DNA of 5,755 nt from positions 1 through 5,755 of the forward strand of contig CAMBWG010000158.1 of assembly GCA_945871415.1 (NCBI GenBank), given 5' to 3'. The stretch comes from an uncultured Desulfovibrio sp. GTDB lineage: Bacteria > Desulfobacterota > Desulfovibrionia > Desulfovibrionales > Desulfovibrionaceae. The notes below the pieces were generated by a model. It saw nothing but the letters and a program-made list of their open reading frames with translations. It was not told the DNA's origin and did not search any database. Below, one piece after another: positions 4,430 to 5,755 of this stretch. Position 1 is the first letter of the stretch. Every line of letters begins with the position of its first letter. The translations under genes were made by a program, and so were the position numbers.

Positions 4430-5044
4430 ATGGACACATTGCGCATCATGGAACAGCGGGCCGCGGGGCTGCGGGATAAGCTGGCCGCCCTGCGGAATGA
4501 AGAACGCGCCCTTCAGCGCGCTTCCGGCCTCGAAGAACAGAGACAACGGGACAAGGCCGAAAGTCTCGACCTTGAGACAAGGCTGACTACTGAAAAAAAC
4601 AGACTGCGGGAACTCGCACGGGAGAAGGCCGCGGCCATGCAGGCCACCGCTACGGCCATTGCCGAAAAAATGGGCAGGATGCTGCCTTACGGCCGCGCCG
4701 GTTTCTCTTTCACGGACGATGGTTCCGCCCTGCTGGGATGGGAACTTCCCGATCATGGTTTTGTGGCGCATGCTGGTCTGTCCGGCGGCCAGAAGGTACT
4801 TTTCGACGCGGCCCTCTCCTATGCCCTGACGCCGCAGGACAGGGCAAACGCCGTGATTCTGATTGAAGGCGCGGAACTGGGACAGGAGATTGCCCTGCTC
4901 CTCAACAGTGTCGCGGACGCCAATCTGGAAGCCCAGATACTGGCCTGTACCTGCCATGAAATCGCCGTCGCTCCCGCGGGATGGTCGCTGGAGAGAATCG
5001 CCGAGCAACAGCAAATCGCGCTTGAAGAAGGAGGTGCGGAATGA
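4430..5044 (+). CDS. C-terminal half of a split Rad50/SbcC-like ATPase, 204 aa
   Basis: Residues 1 to about 78 are one long coiled coil. The ABC signature LSGGQK is at 117-122, a Walker B-like segment VILIEGAEL at 142-150, and an H-loop-like TCH at 174-176. Together these form the second half of an SMC/Rad50 head. Walker B is odd: Glu146 replaces the usual Asp and Gly147 the usual catalytic Glu, with another acid only at 149. ATG 4430 follows the previous stop by one base with GGGG upstream; ATG 4418 in frame is a weaker alternative. The frame is also open back to 4286. With the preceding product it would rebuild an ATPase head. Its stop overlaps the next start (ATGA at 5041). Confidence 0.92.
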   Translation: MDTLRIMEQRAAGLRDKLAALRNEERALQRASGLEEQRQRDKAESLDLETRLTTEKNRLRELAREKAAAMQATATAIAEKMGRMLPYGRAGFSFTDDGSALLGWELPDHGFVAHAGLSGGQKVLFDAALSYALTPQDRANAVILIEGAELGQEIALLLNSVADANLEAQILACTCHEIAVAPAGWSLERIAEQQQIALEEGGAE

Positions 5045-5755
5045 GTCTTGACGATCTGAACGCCGAACAAAGGGCTGCCGTCCTGGCACCGGAAGACCGG
5101 GTGCTGGTGCTGGCGGGAGCCGGAAGCGGCAAGACCCGCACCCTGGTGGAACGCGTCGCCCACATGCTTGAGCATGGCGCGAGCGGCTATGAAATCGTTT
5201 GCGTAACTTTTACGCGGGCGGCAGCCGCGGAGATGCGGAACCGGCTGAAAAACAGTATCGGCCGGGAAGCCGGGAAGATCACGGTATCCACCTTCCACGG
5301 GCTTGGTCTGGCGCTGCTGAAAAAATACGGGCAGCATATCGGCCTCCGCTACGGACGACTGACCGTCTACACGCCGCTGGAAACCGACGCACTGCTTGAG
5401 CATTGCGGGGAAATGCTCGGTCTGTTCTCCAAGGGGAAATGGAAGCCGGGGAAGCGTGACCTCGACGCTTTCATGGCCGCCCTTGAACGCGGAGAGAGCG
5501 ACGAGGCGTTGCGGGAATCCCCCTACGCCCCCCTGCGCGCCGCCTTTGAAGCGGCCTGCCTCCAGAATAACGCCCTGCCGTACTACGGCCTTGTCCAGGG
5601 CCTTGTGAAGCTGGCGGAAGCAGGCATTGTCCGCCAGTACACCTCATGGCAGCATTTCCTTGTCGATGAGGTGCAGGACATGGATAAAATGCAATGGGAG
5701 GCCCTGCGCCTCATGCTCATGCGGGAAGGCGCGAGCCTCTTCGCCGTGGGCGACA
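5041..5755 (+). CDS. UvrD/Rep-family superfamily 1 DNA helicase, N-terminal 238 aa (cut by window end)
   Basis: An ATP-dependent 3'-5' DNA translocase/helicase by family. Motifs appear in order: Q-motif LNAEQRAAV (6-14), Walker A AGAGSGKT (25-32), motif Ia VTFTRAAAAEM (55-65), motif Ib TVSTFHG (81-87), motif II DEVQD (209-213, usual form DExQD) and the start of motif III (AVGD) at the edge. The spacing from motif I to II, about 180 residues, is normal for domains 1A/1B. A nuclease domain, as in AddA/RecB, cannot be excluded because the C-terminus is missing. ATG 5041 overlaps the previous stop, with GGAGG (5030-5034) upstream. Coupling to the split Rad50-like pair suggests joint processing of DNA ends for recombination or replication restart. 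Confidence 0.96.
   Translation, partial: MSLDDLNAEQRAAVLAPEDRVLVLAGAGSGKTRTLVERVAHMLEHGASGYEIVCVTFTRAAAAEMRNRLKNSIGREAGKITVSTFHGLGLALLKKYGQHIGLRYGRLTVYTPLETDALLEHCGEMLGLFSKGKWKPGKRDLDAFMAALERGESDEALRESPYAPLRAAFEAACLQNNALPYYGLVQGLVKLAEAGIVRQYTSWQHFLVDEVQDMDKMQWEALRLMLMREGASLFAVGD

Noticed and set aside
3781..4449. Minus-strand frame of 222 codons opposite the split ATPase
   Set aside because: The plus strand carries Walker A, CxxC and coiled-coil pattern; the minus frame has no motif or ribosome context.
1..5755. CRISPR array, tRNA, rRNA, insertion sequence or att site
   Set aside because: No regularly spaced direct repeats, no cloverleaf-like segment, and no transposase or terminal repeats were seen. 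An att site cannot be judged without both element ends.

Overview
The window looks like part of a mobile genetic element (prophage, phage satellite or integrative element) in a GC-rich bacterium. It has a phage-type control region on the left and a DNA-recombination operon on the right. No integrase, capsid, rRNA or tRNA gene is visible. Codon use and protein style would suit a Desulfovibrio-like or other proteobacterial host, but this is an impression and no marker in the window fixes the host.

Left part (1-720). This is a leftward (minus-strand) unit. A promoter at 651-624 would drive a heavily base-paired leader of about 370 nt, which includes a 63-nt hairpin at 355-417. The leader is followed by a small ORF (240-52). 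That ORF overlaps by ATGA the first 18 codons of a gene running off the left edge. The arrangement recalls the RNA-based immunity loci of P1 (c4/icd/ant) and P4. Diverging from it is a small HTH-type regulator gene (716-1003). Repeated half-sites of the form GCGTTAAT lie between the two promoters.

Middle part (1010-1620). The regulator gene ends at an intrinsic terminator. Immediately after it lies a second promoter (1053-1080) with the same half-sites arranged as a perfect dyad in its spacer. This promoter drives a self-contained unit: a roughly 190-nt structured leader with alternative pairings, two tiny hydrophobic proteins (53 and 27 aa, ATGA overlap), a hairpin carrying a strong ribosome site in front of AUG-UAA, and a UUCG-loop terminator at 1586-1616.

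Leader of the right operon (1617-1973). About 360 nt without a convincing long gene. It holds a candidate H-type pseudoknot (1652-1702), a 13-bp perfect inverted repeat (1805-1869) and a 31-codon ORF with an excellent ribosome site, which ends in an ATGA overlap with the first operon gene. The layout of structured leader, short ORF and overlapping start repeats that of the left unit.

Right part (1974-5755). Five tightly packed plus-strand genes: a 73-aa unknown protein; a 436-aa protein whose core weakly resembles phage single-strand annealing proteins; a Rad50/SbcC-like ATPase divided into two genes (309 aa with Walker A and a CxxC; 204 aa with the ABC signature, a degenerate Walker B and an H-loop); and a UvrD/Rep superfamily 1 helicase cut by the window end. 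Three junctions are ATGA overlaps and one is a 1-nt gap. The simplest reading is a phage-type recombination and replication-repair module, in which end processing by the split Rad50-like ATPase and the helicase feeds strand annealing. The split ATPase is the most unusual feature. No Mre11/SbcD nuclease is visible, although one could lie downstream.
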